This document shows, in pieces, positions 21,340 to 33,570 of a DNA stretch of 64,000 bases. The DNA comes from Isoetes taiwanensis. Taxonomy: Eukaryota; Streptophyta; Lycopodiopsida; Isoetales; Isoetaceae. The stretch lies in contig JAJEKV010000100.1 of NCBI GenBank assembly GCA_021234155.1, positions 3,745,689-3,809,688 on the forward strand, in the 5' to 3' direction. The translations under genes and the position numbers were made by a program. Below the pieces are notes generated by a model that was given only the letters and a program-made list of their open reading frames with translations, had not been told where the DNA came from and did no database searches. Numbering within the stretch: position 1 is the stretch's first letter; the number at the start of each line of letters is the position of its first letter.

Positions 21340-23360
21340 TAGGGTTCAATCGGCAAGAAGCGGCAAAAAAACAGAGGAAGAGGTGATTCTTTCTTAATTC
21401 AAAAAGGTGGACAATGACGTGGCATAAAATTCAAAATAACCGACGCTCATTCATTCGCACTCGCAATCTCCGCTTCGGTATGCACCACCCGATTCTACCA
21501 CAAAGGTGGTGCCAAAATATGGCATCAAAATGCACGTTTTTGATACACCACAACGTGCTTTTACCCTGAAATATGAATTACCAATGACAGCTGGTCATAG
21601 ATACCTATGTGCCCGTATATATTACTGTAACGAAAATTAATAGTAGAAACAAGAAACTATGAGGTAAATAGTCTTGAATTGTTTTTTGTGGCTCAAATCT
21701 GCATTTGTATGTTTGTCATTCTGGAATACATAGTTTGACAGATTCATGTCTTGTGGAAAGATGAGCAATCAGTTATCTGAATAGTGTTAAAGATGCTGCC
21801 TTTTGCAAACATGGTAAGAATTCTGAGCACAATAGTGATGTTTAACAAAACAATCTCCAATGGAAATGATTCTGAATTTGGGATGGCAAAGAATGTTGCC
21901 TCAGTGATGAAACATGGCAGGTAAGTGTACATATGTCATGCTAATCTCTTTTGAATTTAAGTGGATTGTTACAATGTCACCACTTGTGCCTCAATGTACA
22001 TTCTATTTCATGTCAGACATATTTGACTTCCTTCACTTGCCACATCTTTTTTTCTTTCTTCAGAACATCCAGCATAACCCCAGCAGTGTCAAAATAGGCA
22101 ATGTTAGCTGCATGAAGATTACACTTTATAAGAGCTTCGCTGTTTTTGGTATCAATCTGCTCAGGGATTGCTTGAAGCAGGGAGTTTTCAAAATTCTATA
22201 TAGGATTTGCAATGTTCAAAAATTAGAAGAAAAGGCAGAATGTGCATGATTCCAAAACTGAAATACTGAATTGCGTTTTGGTATCTTTGTGGAAAGCTTG
22301 ATGATCCAATAATCCAGTTGTTGAAAATAGTATTGCCACACTAATAGTGGGAATAAGTTGACTTTACAGGCCAGCATGACTTATGCAAACTACAGTCTAT
22401 TATTCATCATTGCTATAGGACATGCTCAAATATCGAAATTGCTACTACTAGGATTGCAAAATACGCATGGACAGGTTGGGGACTCAGATACTTTTCCAGA
22501 CAGCTTTGCCAAAGTCAATTGATTTGTTTGTATATTCCAAGTCTGCCACCCAAAGTGAATTGGTCTGTTTGTCTATTGTGAATCTGCCAGCATAGAAATA
22601 ACTTGCAGAAATGGAAGAAATTGCATTATTTTGGAGTTAGAGTGGCATGTATCTTAAGATTAACCTAATTCCACAAATAATGCCATGAGAAGAGCAATTT
22701 CCATGCACATGGATCTTCAACAAGTAAACTTTGTACAAAGTGAATCTAATTCAAATCTGATTGTTGTAGTACTTACATACAAAAGTATGAAAATAAATTA
22801 TATTGAAAAGTGCAAGAACCTATGTAATGTAATACTTCATGAATTATTCAGCAATAACAATATCTGTTGCAGACCCATGTATGTATTTATAGTGTCGACC
22901 AGCAGCTAAATCATTTCTCAATACATTGAACAGAATCTACATGACCAACTTCAAGAATGGAATCACAAATTGCCGAGATGCACAAAGCATCACATTTAAT
23001 TTTTTTTCGGATACCATTCACACCTTTCAAATAATGTCTAAAGATTCCAGATAATGTTCGAAAGCAAGTTGCTGACAATCTATTACAATAGCTATATTAA
23101 CAGCATTCATATGACGTCTACCTAAAATAGCCAATGGACAACTTATTTCTAAACTGGGATTGTACATATCTATTGCTTTTTTTGAGTTGCAAATAATGCA
23201 ACAGGAATCTCTATGGCCAACGTACTGTCAAGCCTTCCATCTGCTAGTGGAGATGACGGGCTAGACATTCCCATGCGACCTGCATCGCCTAATCTGACAG
23301 ATAAGATTTAATTCTTCAAAAAATTAAGCTAATTTGTGACGTTTCTTAGTGGCATGTGCA
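21340..23360. other. AT-rich intergenic or intronic sequence
   Basis: No ORF longer than about 110 codons and no recognised domain. Short frames (for example 21914-22249) look like chance. It may hold upstream introns and small exons of the gene whose last exon lies at 23362-23690. Confidence 0.35.
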
Positions 23361-23361
23361 G

Positions 23362-23690
23362 GAGCTGAACATCAGCCAGAATTACAGCAGAAAAGAAGCG
23401 TCCAGCTGCCACAGTTTGACGTCTTGCCTTTTGAATGGGCTTCCACGCCGATGCAAGTTGCACGTTTGCGAGCAGATGATTTGGAAAATACAGTTGGCTA
23501 CCTGTGCCTTGACATGAACGAATTGTCCGAACACTATTTCAAGGGTGAACAAACGATAGAATCCAGATTCCACTATGTGTTTGTTCAGCTGGAGCATGTA
23601 ATCATGAATTTAAAGAGACTCCAGAGATGCCTAAGGATTATGGACGTTGAGAGCAGCGTGAGAGATGCATGTCAGAGACGTCAAATTTGA
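23362..23690 (+). CDS. Last exon of an unrecognised protein-coding gene
   Basis: A CAG acceptor (23359-23361) is followed by an uninterrupted frame of 109 residues ending at TGA 23688-23690. It reads QLPQFDVLPFEWASTPMQVA, then a long amphipathic helix (RLRADDLENTVGYLCLDMNE), HYFKGEQTIESRFHYVFVQL and EHVIMNLKRLQRCLRIMD, ending in a basic CQRRQI tail. The heptad-like hydrophobic pattern suggests a coiled coil or helical bundle. Codon use looks like ordinary coding sequence. Upstream exons were not found and the family is unknown. Confidence 0.5.
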
Positions 23691-24779
23691 TGCCTGAAAC
23701 AATCACTTGCCATTCTCTGTTGCTGCGATGTAATTAAGGACGTGCTTTGTATCTATATCTATGTATGTTTTGTATAAATAGAACAAATCTTATGTATACG
23801 TATGTTTCCTGTAATTATAATAAATATATAGCTATGTTTGCTGTGACTAAAATATTTGCATAATTAGAAGAACCGATTGCAACAGTATTAAAGCTATTGG
23901 GTCTCAATTTATTAGACGTCTGAGGCAATTTATGAATGCTGGAATTTGCAGAGACTATTCACAATAAAAATCATGTATTGAAGAACAGACAACATATTAC
24001 TGTGTTTTCTGTAACTACATCACGTGCATATGTCAAGACTGCAACAAATGAGTTCAAATTACTACATTTGTCAACCTATACGCAGTCAAATTTGCATACC
24101 TTCTTGATGATAAAAAATTCTATATGCAAACACAAATCGTGTACTGGCAGTTGTCATATGATACTAATACGTATTTCTAAATCTTAATCCATTCAAATCG
24201 TCTCTGGCCTCCGTTATTATCCAACGCACACCGCTTCAAAGACGTCACTTTCTCAGACAAAGAAACCGAGGTCAATATGAAGAAGAAAAATCAGGTTAGA
24301 CATGCATTTCTGCTACTATTAAGTTTGCTATTGAACAATTTGACAAGATAGTTCGTTGCAAACAGAAAAAATCAAACAAAAAACAAGGAAACCCTTGAGT
24401 AAGCCCTTCTCTCCAGGTGTTCCGTCAAACTGCACAATAGACTCTGCACAGTATGTATTACAATTTGCAATTTCAGACTGCATACAATGTAATAGAGACT
24501 AAAATCATCTACATTGTGATGCAGGCAAAATAAAAATTCACAGCAGCTATTAAAACCCAACGGGAATCAGAAAGAAATTGACCAACCAGCATCAACAAGG
24601 TCAGTATAATAGAGCCATCCTTATCTTTCAGGTCTTGGCAGATTTAGGCTTCGAGTTTTCCTTCAGTTAAAGAGATCAACTAGTTCATCGCCGTCATTCC
24701 ACAATTTTATCCAAATTGCAATTAAAAAATTTGATAACATTTCTGTATAAACATTTATGCATTATTGATGTCGCTATAG
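23691..24779. other. 3' flank and AT-rich sequence
   Basis: Downstream of the exon at 23690 there is AT-rich DNA with no confident gene. A possible exon ends at 24294 (ETEVNMKKKNQ followed by GT), just upstream of the Helitron-type exons, but its start is unclear. Confidence 0.3.
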
Positions 24780-25071
24780 TGAATCTAAAGAGGCTGGTTT
24801 TTCGCAAAGAGCAGATGTCGACAAAGAACCTAAGGTTAGTGTTGTAATTGCTATTTTGCAAATTCGAAAAATATGACCATGAAAATAAGCCACAGATAAA
24901 TTATGTCGAAGTGCAGGAAACCAACAATCCAAGGTATGTATTTGACATCTCAAATTTTAAATATACATAAGCTAATAGCTACTAAAATTATGCACAATTT
25001 TCATGCAGCAAATACCCAAATCCAATACAAGTGCCCTGCCAAACATTAGCAAAAAAAAGAGGCCGACCATG
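24780..25071 (+). CDS. N-terminal exons of the Helitron protein gene, with a 17-nt exon and an AT-hook
   Basis: Three short exons join in perfect phase with good splice sites: 24780-24834 (SKEAGFSQRADVDKEPK), 24917-24933 (17 nt, ETNP plus two bases) and 25009-25071 (SKYPNPIQVPCQTL, then AKKRGRP). KRGRP is an AT-hook-like core, common near the N terminus of plant Helitron proteins. The third exon ends in TG before GTAAGT, and the exon at 27274 begins G TTG CCT, giving WLPPPNSEDLNNLQ in frame. The 2.2-kb intron between them contains a LINE tail. Assignment to the Helitron gene rests on this phase match and position. Confidence 0.5.
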
Positions 25072-27273
25072 GTAAGTACAAATCATATCTGATTTAGTCA
25101 TTGCTTAGTTCGGTCCAACATTTAAATCCTTTGTTAGACTACATTAGTGTAAAGTTCACTAGAGATGCATCCTTAACATTGTAAATTACTAGAATGCCGA
25201 CCTATAAGTAATATTCCATACACACACTCCAGATTGTTAAATTACTAGAAAAATTCCCTTACTCTCTTACATTATTCAAGAATCTCTTAATATTTTTCTA
25301 GATTCCTTACTTCTTAGCCTTCTACATTGCCTACATATCGTTCATATTCCCCATCTACATTGCTCTAAATTGTCTAAGATCTCATAGACCTTTTCATACA
25401 CATTTTAACTAATATCAAAAATTGCTACATGCTTGCTCCAATACTGACGTTCAATAACATCCATTTGCATTCTTTTATATTGCCTTAGATTTTGCTCACA
25501 TTGCTCCATAGAATAGATGTAACGTTAAACATTCACTTAGGTGGCCTTTGACGTGGATCAAAGACTAATATTGTATAAACAGCTTCTGTCTTTCGATGTA
25601 TCGTAAATTTTGTAAGATCCCATAACTGTTTGACATTATTTAAGAATCTCTTAGGATTTCTCTATATTCCTCCCTCCTTCAAGTGATTCCTATGGACCAT
25701 TGATCAAGAACATTTTTATTTAACTTATATATACTAGTGGGTCTCAATACATGCCACCGTCACGTAACTAAATAGACTCCTATATTTCCATCTATAGTAC
25801 TTTAATAAATACATAATTCTACAAAAACTTGATTAAATCCTTAAAATTACCTAAACATTTCTTTCAATCATTGAAAATTGTATATGCAGTCTTCTACAAT
25901 GCGTACATACGCTTCATATTTGCCATCTAGATTGCCCTGCCTTCCTTCAGATCCCATTACCTAATGTTCCTAGGTTAATATTTTTCTTTAAATTATATTA
26001 TTCAATCTTAACACATGCCACCAACCTCTATATTTCCATGTACACTATTTTAGTAAATACATAATATAACACACTTAGTGCGTAGCATCTGCATCTTTGA
26101 TCTATGCTAAATCCACTAACACTCCATAAAGATTCTCTAAGCTCCTACGATTCTACGAATACTTAACTAAATAATTTGCAGAGCTGAGTAGTCTTAGGTC
26201 CTGGCTGCATTCTCTTTTTGGAGTATCTTTGGATAGTCAACACTTTCTGTTGGGTATTTATCCAAATCAGTGGACTACTTCTAAAAGGATTGCATTTCAC
26301 ATGGCAAAGTCTTGGCTAATATGGAGTGTATGGAAGCGAAGGCGAAGAAAGGTCTTTTATGATAAGCGTATTTCTTCTCAGGTGGTGCTTCAAGAAATTC
26401 GTAAGAAGTTGTATAATTGCTTTCAGATCTCCAATTGGCCTGATCGTATTAAAATTCCAATATGGAGTGATCATCTAAAAGTGATTGCTGCTTCAGGGAC
26501 ATTTCTTACTTCTGGAAGTACTTTGTAATATTTTGAGTGTATAATATGAAGTAAAACACGTTCTTCAAAAAAAAATTACTATATTCCTGCTCCAACAATG
26601 CTGCCATTCAATAATATCCATTCACATTCTTTTAGATTCCATTAAATTTCATTCACATTGCTCCACGCAATACACCTAACGTTAAACACTCACTCAAGTC
26701 GCCTTGGATGCAGATCAAACACCCTAATGTTCTATAAACACCGTCTGACTTAACATATTTCAAATTCCCTAACATTCCATAGACATTCCCTAGATTTCTA
26801 ACATTCTATAAAAATTCACCTAGATTTTCAAAATTATGTAGTCATCCCTTTGCATTTTCCAAAGTCCCTTTGCTTCATCTAACCATCCCAGCGTTCAAAA
26901 ACATCCATTTGGATTGTTTTAGATTCTCTTAAATTTCATCCATGTTGCCCCAGACAATAAGTACCTTTTACATTCCATATGCATTCTAAATATTCTTTTA
27001 AAATGCCACTGAATTCAAGACTAGTACGCTAGAATTCCTCTAGGCTTTTCAAGCCTCCATATAGATTCTCCTAATTTTCCTTAGATACCATTCCCATACG
27101 CCTCCTCTAATGACAATTCTATAAATTTATTAGTATTCTCTTGAAATTCTTTTGCTTTTATTCATAAATACATAATATGATTCAAGTTGTATTTACATTC
27201 ATGGTGTTTCAATATAAATAATATTGATAGATAATGTACTTAACTTACATTTAAAAAACTCTCTATTTACTAG
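25072..27273 (+). repeat. Large AT-rich intron with diverged internal duplication
   Basis: The stretch reads as low-complexity AT-rich DNA with recurring words (CATTCTTTTAGATT, CACATTGCTCCA, AACGTTAAACA). A block at about 25440-25620 recurs in diverged form at about 26590-26775, and more weakly at 26885-26965. This points to an old duplication or tandem repetition inside the intron. The only coding trace is the LINE tail at 26.2-26.6 kb. Confidence 0.5.
26170..26575 (+). mobile_element. 3' end of an L1-type LINE with poly(A)
   Basis: A frame of about 99 codons (26229-26528) reads FHMAKSWLIWSVWKRRRRKV, then FYDKRISSQVVLQEIRKKL. This fits the C-terminal region of plant L1 reverse transcriptase proteins, which have a W-x-IW-x(n)-R-R-x-x-F block. 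About 40 bp after the stop there is an A9 tract (26566-26574), consistent with a poly(A) tail. The 5' part is missing, as in typical 5'-truncated LINE insertions. Target duplications were not resolved because the flanks are low complexity. Confidence 0.5.
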
Positions 27274-27614
27274 GTTGCCTCCACCAAATTCCGAAGATCT
27301 CAATAATCTTCAAGTAAGACAAATTCTTCAACGTCGTGAGTTGCAAGCAAAATTACCAAGCTCGGAAAAAACAAAGACAACACATATCACCGAGCCTTGA
27401 CATGTCATCATCTAACAATCAGTTGACCACCATAGCATTATCTCCTAGTCCTACTATTACATATCGTGGTCACACTTCAGATAACTATCCTTCGACATCC
27501 ACGGAGATTGTGATTCCACATCCAATCTCCGTGGAAAAAAATACAGAACCTATGGATTCTCTAATGCCCACATCATCTACATCCATTACTGCGCGCACTC
27601 ATTGGCAACATTGA
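27274..27614 (+). pseudogene. Helitron protein, linker exon
   Basis: Starting after a TAG acceptor at 27271-27273, this exon reads WLPPPNSEDLNNLQVRQILQ (first residue completed by the previous exon) and meets a stop near 27400 in its own frame. A neighbouring frame stays open through a Ser/Thr-rich stretch (SPSLDMSSSNNQLTTIALSP) to 27614, so a frameshift probably lies near 27340. Such low-complexity linkers occur between the basic N terminus and the Cys-containing start of the Helitron Rep region. Confidence 0.4.
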
Positions 27615-27645
27615 TTTAAACACATGCAACAAGTTGCATACCTAT

Positions 27646-29488
27646 AGATTACCAACCCTTAAAGTGGAACAAAACATGTCAAATATGTCACCTTGAACTT
27701 CTCAACACTGAGGCTTCCACTTTCTGTTGTAACAATGGCCGACGATTACTTCCAAGCCTTGATCAACTACCAGATAACCTAAAGAAATTATATTCAACAC
27801 ACAAATTCGCCACCAATTCTCGTTTATTTTGTTTCACTGCACTGGGTGTCAAAGGCGAGTTTGTAACCTTAAAAACACCTTCAGCACTCTCAATCATGGG
27901 CCGAACATATCATCGTCTTTTATCTGCGAGTGATTCAAGTAGCACTTTACACTGGTATATATATGACGATACATATCGATACACAATTGCTACTGAGAGA
28001 GAAATACCAGCTCATTGGATCATGCAGGTTGCTGCAACACTAAATATTATCAACCCATTTGCTAAACAATTACGAGCAGTTAGAGAATTATGACCTACAC
28101 CTCTAACACTCACACTTGCAGATTCAACAACAACAGATGAAGTCGCAGGCATCATGCATGCAAATAACAGTGTCACAATTAAACCAAGAGCTGTCGCAAT
28201 CTGGATGCAAACTGATCATAAGCTAGTGTTCATAAGTATTCTTGACCCCATGTATGAGACACTTCAGTATCCACTATTTTTCCCACACGGAACTCCAGGC
28301 TGGCATCCACATAATGAATATAGTATGTCTTAAATAGATTGGTACTGAACAAGATTATTGCATGAACCTCGTTTCTTGCTATTAGGTAGACTTTGCAATG
28401 AATACCTTGTGGATATGTATTCAAGAGTCGAAGAAGAACGCCTTAATTACATTGCAACAGAAGGTTACAGACGTAACTTAACACATCACAAAGAAGATTT
28501 CATTGATGATGAAGACAATGAAACATGCCGTGGAGTATTACCTGCTTCTTTTCTAGGATGTAAACGATGGTGCACCGTGCAAATAGCCGATGCCCTCGCA
28601 CTCGCCAGAGCGAAAGGAAAACCGACATTGTTCATAACAATGACAACAAATCTAGCATGGCCAGAAATAAAATCAAAATTAGGACCTGGGCAAAGTGCAT
28701 CGGATATACCAACAGATCCAGTGCTACGAGCAAAGGTTGAAAAATATATGATTCACAGACATATAATGCGATGTCTAAAAGATAACAACAAATGTTGTTA
28801 TCAATATCCAAAGCCAATAAATCCAATAACATACGTTGATGAAAAAGGCTACGTTCAATACAGAAGATGCACAGAAGCAGATGTTAATGTCGTCACATAC
28901 ATTCCATTCTTACTACAAGAAATGGATTGCCATGTATATGCAGATGTTGCATCAACAGTCCACATATTTGCATATCTTTATGGGTACATCTATAAAGGCT
29001 TCAACACAACCCGCTTTCATATTAACAATCACACAGCGTCTACTTCAACAACACAAGATACGGCGATTCAGACACCTCAAACCACAGACCATAATCAAAC
29101 ATGTCAATCGCATCAAACAACTGAAATCCAAGATTATATCTCCGCACGTTATCTATCATCGATGGAAGCTGGATGGAGAATTATGTCATATCATATGACT
29201 GAGAAACATCCATCTGTAAAATGTCTCCCTTTACACCGTAGAGGACAAAATAGACCACAGTTTGCAAAATTGTCTACAACAAACACTGGAATGTCGACAC
29301 TCGATATATATTTCTTACGACCACTTCTTCCCAAGTTTCACACAATGACTTATATTGACTATAACGAACATTGTACATTCACTGTTTATAAACCAAGCAT
29401 CATCCCATTACAACCATTTGATTACCTAGAACAAGAATCTCCAGGTGCAACACGCAACATTGTGCACAAAAGAGGAACATCTATATGA
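27646..29488 (+). pseudogene. Helitron Rep/helicase protein, N-terminal half, inactivated
   Basis: Helitron proteins mobilise DNA by rolling circle using an HUH nuclease (Rep) and a Pif1-type helicase. One frame runs the whole length, interrupted by stops at 28091, about 28332 and about 28347. Recognisable blocks: CQICHLELLN with FCCNNGR (zinc-like), MGRTYHRLLS, LQYPLFFPHGTPGWHP, LLGRLCNEYLVDMYSRVEEE, RWCTVQIADALALARAKGKP, TLFITMTTNLAWPEI, then EKYMIH, YRRCTEADVNVVTYIPFLL and SMEAGWRIMSYHM. Between DPVLRAK and EKYMIH the segment that should hold the HUH and the YxxxY-containing core is missing, so this copy cannot nick DNA. No helicase domain follows: the frame ends at 29488 and LINE sequence begins. 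Confidence 0.85.
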
Positions 29489-29599
29489 AAATGGTCCGAA
29501 GAAAGAAAAGAGAATATACAACGGTAAGGCAATTAGAAATAGTAGATATGATCATAAGGGATCCAAAAAGAGTTTTAGAGCAAGCTGAAAAGTAAGACA

Positions 29600-31610
29600 A
29601 CTACAGTGGCAGAATTAGACCTTGATGGGACTTATACACCAGGTTAAGAAACTATACTATGTGAATGGGATCGAGGAGAAGTTGAGAAAAAGTAATGACA
29701 GTCTTCTGATTAATGCTGTACATGTGGAAAGGGGAATTTGCAAGCTTGTCAATGGGAAGGCATCGGACATGTTATGCTTTAAGTGGGCCGGACCGAGGAT
29801 GGCAGAAGTGATTGGTAAATTATTAAATGCTACTATACGAGATGGTTTCCCACACAGCTGGCAAATGAATAGGGTGGTACTTGTGCATAAATCAAGGAAT
29901 GCAGGGGCCCCTAACAACTATAGAATGATCATGATAAGTAGTCTCTTCGCGAAGCTTTTGGCCTCCATTTTGGAATGTAAAATAAGCTCATGGGCAGAAG
30001 AAAATGAAAAGAGGTCTAAGATGCAAGCAGGCGTTAGACCTAGAAAAGCTACAGTGGACTATATCCTGGTGCTTAGAACTATAATCAATTCAGTGAAGAA
30101 GACAAAGAAGCCACTTTTTATGCTTTTGGTTGATTTCTCCAAGGCATTTGACACAGTAAGACAAACAAACATATAGAAAAGAATAGAGAAACTAGGGATG
30201 CCAGTACATCTTCAAAATGCAGTTGCTACACTATATGAATAAGTCTGGATACATTTATCTTTCCCTCTGCCACAAGATGTTGGAATTGAAAGCAATATTG
30301 GGGTTAAAGCAGGATGCCCTTTGTGGCCCACCTTGTTTGGTATTTTATTGATGAACTAGGAGAGTGGATCTCCAGTTGTGGAGGAGACAGAGCAACACTC
30401 ATGGGGCATGTAATATTTCTGCTCTTGTATGCTGATGGTGTAGTCATTTTTTCTAGAAGCGTGGGGGGTTACAAAAACATTTAGCCACTTTAGTAGCTTT
30501 TTGTGACTCGAAAGATATCAGCATTAATCTATCCAAAACAAAAATTATGATATTTGGCACTCAGAAGATGGACAAATATAACTTTCAATATCAAGGTGAA
30601 AAAGTGGAGATAGTATTGACCTACAAATACCTAGGTCTGCTAGTAGATCAATTCTACAGATGGAATAAGGCTGTAGATCAAAGAATTGATGGTGGGCCTA
30701 AAAGACTTATTTGCTATGCAGAGGCAATGTAGAAGTGCAGATATCATTGATTTGGGGATAAAGAAAAAATTGTTTTGCGCCTTAATCCAACAGGTAGTGT
30801 TATATGGCTGTGCAATATGGGGACCTGGTTTATCATTAGACAGATGGAAGACAGTAGAAAAAGTACAAAAGAAATTCTTACTTGCTGAAATGGGAGTAAA
30901 GGTATAGATGTCTTATGCTATGCTGCTCGCAAAGGCAGGCTTATTGCCATTAGACGGCGAAGCCCTAGGCCAGACAGTCATGTATGTGTGGAAGTTGCAG
31001 GTTTTGGATGATCAAGCTCTACCATAGAGTGGCATTGCAGGCAAGAGTATACCTATGAGACAAAGTAAAGCAGAAGATGTGGAGTGTGAGCAAACCAAAA
31101 TTGGAGAGTTACAAGAAGTGGATGAATCCAAATTTAGCTGAAATGCCTTATTTAAGAGAAAAACTTTCACTGCATAAGACGTACAAATGTAGGATGCAAC
31201 TGAGCTCACACCATCTAGATATTGAGGTGGGCTGATGGGGAACATATCTCAAGAACTCCAATTGTGCAGATTATGTGAGGAGAACACTTTAGAGGATGAA
31301 GATCATGTCATTCTACAATGCCCAGTCTATCATGAGATGCCATCATGTGATTCGGGCCAACACTCTCGCCAAATTTTTCCATTTCCCTGCAAAGGTAATT
31401 GGCAAACACCTAACAGATGTCCTAGAATTGAGGGAACAATATGTACGGGGCTACAAAGCACTTCTAGAGGATTACAAATCATGTTTAGGAGAGGAGACCG
31501 ATACTCTTTCGACTGTGGAAGAGACTGTAAATTTTATGGGGCTAAAATATCTGTTTGTATGAAAATGCGTCTCTCGCATGCACGCACACACGCACGCACA
31601 CAAAATAGAT
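29600..31610 (+). mobile_element. Decayed non-LTR retrotransposon (LINE), reverse transcriptase remnants
   Basis: Fragments in changing frames follow a LINE reverse transcriptase: 29622-30176 includes NNYRMIMISSLFAKLLASIL, KMQAGVRPRKATVDYILVLR and LLVDFSKAFDTV. About 30290-30340 reads GVKAGCPLWPTLFGI, with G in place of the usual Q of KQGCPLSP. About 30420-30440 has LLLYADGVVIF, where the catalytic YADD has become YADG. 30547-30732 reads YKYLGLLVDQFYRWNKA. 31235-31330 has a C-terminal zinc finger (CRLCEENTLEDEDHVILQC). A short GCACACAC repeat (31575-31605) may be the 3' tail. Stops, frameshifts and the YADD change make it inactive. It follows directly on the truncated Helitron gene, suggesting insertion into it. 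Confidence 0.8.
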
Positions 31611-32365
31611 ATACAACTAATGTTATAGGGTGTGTCGTGGATCACGCCCTAAACATTCGACGGTCAGGATATAATTTTGCGCTAAGTTAGACGATTCAGA
31701 TCCACACCTTTTTTCATCCGAACTTTTTGTGTAAAAACCCTAGAACCCAATAACCCTCCTTTGAGATAGAGACGGATGCCCTGCTGTCTATGGATCCTGC
31801 CTTAATGATGGGCTATGGCAGATAGGCCAGAGCCCACTCTATCTGTTCTACTTTGTTATGATCCCGAAACTCAATCCAGCAACCGATTTTTTTATGGTTT
31901 CCTGTAAGATTGCCATGGACTTTCTAGCATCTGGAGCTATGGCCTTTGCTGTTAATCAACATACTTTTCCTCTGCACTCAATTGGGCCAGGCATAGGCAA
32001 ATTTTGCAGCAGGTATGATCGCCAGAATCCATCTTAGAAGGTTTCAACATGCATCCTTTTTCCCATTTTTCCTTTTCTACATCATTGTGGCCTTCTCTTT
32101 ATGGAAGGCATAGTGAGGAATAAGAGAGAGCTTGAGGTTACTATAGATTGTTTATTTTTATTATTATTATTTTTTATTTTTTAGATCGCTAACTCTAATC
32201 ATTTGTTTCACAGGTCCGAAGGTTTTAAGCTCTTTTACAAATGTCTTACTTCCTTTGCAATACTGTCAATTCATTGCTTACTTTCTCTAGCCAATAATTG
32301 TTTATCCTTCATGTAGAGTATCCAGATACAAGCATGATCTATCATTCATGTCACTTAACCTCACA
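31611..32365. other. Non-coding spacer before the CACTA element
   Basis: No ORF or repeat of note apart from a TTATTATTATTATTTTTTATTTTTTAG-like T/A run near 32155-32185. The last three bases (32363-32365, ACA) are the left copy of the CACTA target-site duplication. Confidence 0.5.
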
Positions 32366-32995
32366 CACTACAAGGGATCAACGTCGATAATCGACATTTG
32401 TCCGTCGATTATCGTCCTAAACGGGTCGACAATCGACGGTCAACGTCGATCGTCTACGTTGACCAGTCAAGCGTCGACCGGTGACCATTGAACGTCGATC
32501 ATCGACGCCGGCCTTCGGAGTGACGTGTACGCTTTGGCCTCGCGGGCATGCCTACTGTCGCCTCGACGGCGGCGTGGGGTATGGCGTGCTGTAGAACGTC
32601 GATCATCGACGTTGCGTCGATGATGATATGGCATGCGTGGCCTGGCCGATGCCTACGTGGTCCCCGGCGCCCGGTGGGGCGCTGCGGGCGTAGAACGTCG
32701 ATCATCGACGTTGTGTCGAGATGACGTGGAATGCGTGGTCTGGCCGAGGCCGACGTGGTCGCCCGCTAGGCATGCCTACGTGGTGTGGAACGTCGATCAT
32801 CGACGTTGTGTCGATGATGACATGGCATGCGTGGCCTGGCCGATGCCTACGTGGTCCCCCCAGCGCCAGCGTGGCGTGGAACGTCGATGATCGACGTTGC
32901 ATCGAGATGATGTGGAATGCATGGTCTGGCCGAGGCCAACGTGGTCGCCCGCGTGGCATGCCTACGTGGTGTTGAACGTCGATGATCGACGATGT
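32366..32995 (+). repeat. Left subterminal repeat array of the CACTA element
   Basis: Six copies of the near-perfect palindrome AACGTCGAT-C/G-ATCGACG(TT) start at about 32491, 32595, 32694, 32789, 32880 and 32975, spaced 91-104 bp. Each sits in a longer GC-rich unit with GGCATGCCTACGTGGT-like words. Between the tip and the first copy are shorter GTCGATTATCG and GTCGACAATCGAC palindromes. The spurious Arg/Trp-rich frames here are by-products of the repeat. Confidence 0.9.
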
Positions 32996-33189
32996 TTTTT
33001 GGCGGGAACCCGAGAGGGTATTTATCTTCATTTCATTGTTGTTGTAGTCGACCTCTTGAGAGTTCTTGGCGCCGTGGGCGTGTTTTCTCTCTTCATAAGG
33101 TAAGATCTTGCATTAACACTAAGTTTATCATGTTCTTACCATTAATTCCTCATAGATATTGATTAAAGCAAAAAGTTCTTTAAAAAATG

Positions 33190-33515
33190 TTTTACAAAAG
33201 TGTGGGGTAGGTTGATCCAGATCTTTGGTCACTCCATCCCGAATGGAGAGGACTATAGTATCGGGTTCATGCCTACCTCAATCATATTGTCTATAAATTT
33301 TAAAAAAGTGTGGGGTAACTTGATCAAGGTACTGGTCGGCTCCATCTCGAATGGAGAGGACTACGTGTATCGGGTTCAGGCCCCACAATTAGTGGTTGCT
33401 AAACATTACAATATGGGTTTAGGGTTGCGTGATCAAGGTAATCGGGTCAGCTCCATCCTGAATGGAGAGGACTAGATGTATCGAAGTTCGGGGCCCTCAA
33501 TCAAATAGATCTAAA
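33190..33515 (+). repeat. Three tandem ~105-bp units inside the CACTA 5' region
   Basis: Units start near 33199, 33308 and 33416 and share GTGGGGTA, TTGATCAAGGT, and CTCCATC followed by GAATGGAGAGGACTA and a variant of TGTATCGGGTTC. The units are imperfect. Their role is unknown; the position, just before the first CACTA-encoded exon, suggests leader or promoter sequence. Confidence 0.75.
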
Positions 33516-33570
33516 GTCACATTAATACATTAAATTAGTTTTATTAACATTTTTTGCTTGTAGTAAACAA

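Noticed and set aside
32480-32995. CRISPR-like spaced palindromic repeats
   Set aside because: Repeats are spaced ~97 bp with similar, not unique, spacers and sit inside CACTA ends; this is a plant transposon.
32499-33031. Overlapping Arg/Trp-rich frames of 60-110 codons on both strands
   Set aside because: They follow the ~97-bp subterminal repeat of the CACTA element, where repeated GC-rich DNA lacks stops.
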